From the NCBI GenBank assembly GCA_003152795.1, contig PMBA01000133.1:1-5545 (forward strand): 5,545 bases of DNA, in the 5' to 3' direction. Numbering within the stretch: position 1 is the first letter of the stretch; each line of letters starts with the position of its first letter. Source of the stretch: Acidobacteriaceae bacterium. Its GTDB lineage: Bacteria > Acidobacteriota > Terriglobia > Terriglobales > Acidobacteriaceae. Position numbers and translations under genes: made by a program. Shown piece after piece: positions 4,860-5,545 of the stretch. The notes beneath the pieces are model-generated. The model searched no databases. It was not told the origin of the DNA and was given only the letters and a program-made list of their open reading frames with translations.

Positions 4860-5545
4860 ATGACGCAAACCAGACAACTCTTCGGTACTGACGGCATCCG
4901 TGGCGTAGCGGGGGAATTTCCGCTCACGCGTGACAGCGTTTATTGGATTGGGCGCGCCCTGGGGCACGATCTGGTGCGCGTGAATGCCAGCGCGCGGGTG
5001 GTCATTGGACAGGATACCCGCGTCTCCAGCGGCTGGATCGCCGACCGGTTTCTGCAGGGGCTGGCTTCCGTGGGTGTCGAAACCCGCAGCGCCGGCGTAA
5101 TCACCACGCCCGGCGTCGCCTACCTGGCGCGCTCGCAAGGGTTCGATGCCGGTGTCGTCATTTCCGCATCGCACAACCCATGGACCGATAACGGGATTAA
5201 GATTTTTTCCGGCGACGGCTACAAACTGCCGGACTCGCACGAACTGGCGATTGAAAAAGAGATCTTCGCGCTGCTCGATTCGGATACCGTCCCGGCGCCC
5301 GATTCCGCTCTCGGAAGCTCGAGCCTGCCCGGTGAGGAAAATCTGCGCCACGATTATGTTCGCTGGCTCGCCGGCAGTGTCTCCACTGACTTGAGCCGCC
5401 TTCGCGTGGCGGTCGACTGCGCCAATGGCGCCGCCGCGGCGGAAGCTCCCGAGTTGTTTGGAGCTCTCAGGATCGCCACCACCTACATGCACTCCGCCCC
5501 GGATGGACAGAACATCAACGAGAATTCCGGCGCTCTCCACCCGGA
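4860..5545 (+). CDS. glmM: phosphoglucosamine mutase, partial (C-terminal half beyond right edge)
   Basis: GlmM interconverts glucosamine-6-phosphate and glucosamine-1-phosphate in the cytoplasm, on the way to UDP-GlcNAc for peptidoglycan. The window holds 228 codons of an expected 440-450. Visible motifs are FGTDGIRG (8-15) near the N-terminus, GQDTRVSSGWI, and the phosphoserine loop ISASHNPWTDNGIKIF starting at residue 101, in which Ser104 is the expected phosphorylated catalytic serine. The start of the second domain (LRVAVDCANGAAA, about 182-194) and NINENSG near the edge are also seen. The metal-binding DGDGDR-type loop and the substrate-specificity loop lie outside the window. FGTDGIRG and the ISASHNP context favour GlmM over other phosphohexomutases, as does position behind cdaA-cdaR. 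It starts 27 bases after cdaR, with only weak Shine-Dalgarno pairing near the ATG. GlmM is known to bind and inhibit CdaA in several species. Confidence 0.95.
   Translation, partial: MTQTRQLFGTDGIRGVAGEFPLTRDSVYWIGRALGHDLVRVNASARVVIGQDTRVSSGWIADRFLQGLASVGVETRSAGVITTPGVAYLARSQGFDAGVVISASHNPWTDNGIKIFSGDGYKLPDSHELAIEKEIFALLDSDTVPAPDSALGSSSLPGEENLRHDYVRWLAGSVSTDLSRLRVAVDCANGAAAAEAPELFGALRIATTYMHSAPDGQNINENSGALHP

Noticed and set aside
4041..5540. 499-codon minus-strand open frame across cdaR and glmM
   Set aside because: It is antisense to two well-recognised genes, rich in Gly, His, Asp and Arg as expected of a GC-rich shadow frame, and shows no known motif.

Overview
The window is GC-rich bacterial DNA, densely coded and with short gaps. 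It holds seven genes: one on the minus strand at the left edge and six on the plus strand. Two are cut by the window edges. The right half, a diadenylate cyclase gene followed by a YbbR-domain gene and a phosphoglucosamine mutase gene, is the c-di-AMP/cell-wall cluster cdaA-cdaR-glmM, best known from Firmicutes. The high GC, the short CdaR and the mixed neighbourhood suggest instead a GC-rich, c-di-AMP-making lineage such as Acidobacteriota. This assignment is inferred from gene content and composition; no rRNA or other phylogenetic marker gene analysis was possible.

Layout. Positions 1-724 (minus) carry the N-terminal 241 codons of a DoxX-like multi-pass membrane protein that continues beyond the left edge. 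A 99-114 bp divergent intergenic region separates it from a 74-residue DUF2905 two-helix membrane protein (839-1063). After a 137 bp gap, whose last 50 bases hold a strong sigma70-like promoter embedded in inverted repeats, comes a higBA toxin-antitoxin pair (1201-1810). Eleven bases after higA begins xseA, the large subunit of exonuclease VII (1822-3222). A 66 bp gap with a -10-like hexamer leads to cdaA (3289-4143), cdaR (4146-4832) and the first half of glmM (4860 to the right edge).

How the genes work together. CdaA makes c-di-AMP at the membrane, CdaR is its membrane-anchored regulator, and GlmM makes glucosamine-1-phosphate for peptidoglycan; in studied species the three proteins interact physically. 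HigB is a ribosome-dependent mRNA interferase, and HigA neutralises it and represses the operon through the repeats upstream. xseA appears to have no promoter space of its own and probably shares the higBA transcript, so a toxin-antitoxin promoter may drive a DNA-repair nuclease gene.

I do not see a wholly new system. The points most worth a second look are the three-half-site operator at higBA, the same -10 motif at the same distance before the DUF2905 and higB start codons (suggesting leaderless mRNAs), the xseA-higBA junction, a Lys-to-Gln change in the HigB active-site motif, and the shortened CdaR.
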